A stretch of 41,676 bases of DNA from Streptomyces sp. NRRL S-340 (GTDB lineage Bacteria; Actinomycetota; Actinomycetes; Streptomycetales; Streptomycetaceae). The DNA lies in contig NZ_JOIY01000060.1 in assembly GCF_000720185.1 (NCBI RefSeq), forward strand, positions 1 to 41,676, read 5' to 3'. Positions 41,569 to 41,676 of the stretch are shown one piece after another. Numbering within the stretch: the first letter of the stretch is position 1; each line of letters starts with the position of its first letter. Both the position numbers and the translations under genes were made by a program. Under the pieces are notes generated by a model. It was given only the letters and a program-made list of their open reading frames with translations, made no database searches and was not told the DNA's origin.

Positions 41569-41676
41569 GGCCCTGATTGTCACAGGAGCACGTTGCCCGC
41601 CGACCGGCGCCACCGGCGTCACCAGTGCGTCGGCCGGCGGGCGGGGCGGGGGCGGCTGCGGCAGGGGGGGCGGGCG

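Overview
The window is high-G+C DNA (about 70-75% by eye) with dense, strongly codon-biased genes, GTG/TTG starts, many start codons without a Shine-Dalgarno (SD) sequence, and gene families typical of Streptomyces. Gene content and order match what I remember of the Streptomyces coelicolor block around SCO2102-SCO2136 (glkA, the MacRS two-component pair, pfkA, aroH), read in reverse. It looks like core chromosome. I see no phage, transposon, CRISPR or secondary-metabolite cluster.

Layout. 1-5850: two secreted NlpC/P60 peptidoglycan hydrolases (the first cut by the window edge), a lipoprotein with an HExxH zinc-protease motif, a GT87-type membrane mannosyltransferase and PimB' (phosphatidylinositol mannoside synthesis). 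5851-6208: hairpins and repeats. 6209-13817: long-chain acyl-CoA ligase, metallophosphoesterase, SRPBCC protein, an ArsA/Get3-like protein with an altered P-loop, the SCO2127-like protein, glucokinase GlkA and an EEP-family phosphohydrolase. 13930-18898: a low-complexity membrane protein coupled to an alpha/beta hydrolase, a PlsC acyltransferase, and the MacS/MacR-like sensor kinase and regulator. 19053-26161: phosphofructokinase, a D-2-hydroxyacid dehydrogenase, a fused TrpE-TrpG anthranilate synthase, a secreted DUF1906 protein and class II DAHP synthase. 26341-28998: Bfd, bacterioferritin, a Mo-cofactor oxidoreductase and endonuclease IV. 29060-36569: a PASTA-domain Ser/Thr kinase, thiO-thiS-thiG under a TPP riboswitch, a small unknown protein, a ferredoxin-reductase-like flavoprotein, an Rv2175c-like DNA-binding protein and thiE. 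36711-41568: metF, a Tyr/Gly/Gln-rich membrane protein, a CrtI-like flavoprotein and a TetR regulator.

How the genes fit together. The set NlpC/P60, pimB', acyl-CoA ligase, SRPBCC, ArsA-like, plsC, GT87, aroG, kinase, Rv2175c and metF is the old actinobacterial cell-envelope neighbourhood known from Mycobacterium tuberculosis (Rv2172c-Rv2190c) and Corynebacterium. Streptomyces has central carbon, aromatic, thiamine and iron-storage genes between its members. Glucokinase, phosphofructokinase, DAHP synthase and anthranilate synthase form a route from glucose to tryptophan precursors.

The best regulatory find is a complete tryptophan attenuator (23227-23349, minus strand): a 20-codon leader peptide with three consecutive Trp codons, a 12-bp terminator stem and a possible antiterminator, upstream of the fused anthranilate synthase. 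Other notable signals are a TPP riboswitch, an iron box before bfd, a MacR-like box at 40625-40640, a large hairpin at 5875-5982 that pairs best as minus-strand RNA, loss of both Walker-A lysines in the ArsA-like protein, an ATC codon where the DUF1906 gene should start, and about a dozen TAnnnT hexamers 6-8 nt before SD-less start codons (leaderless promoters).
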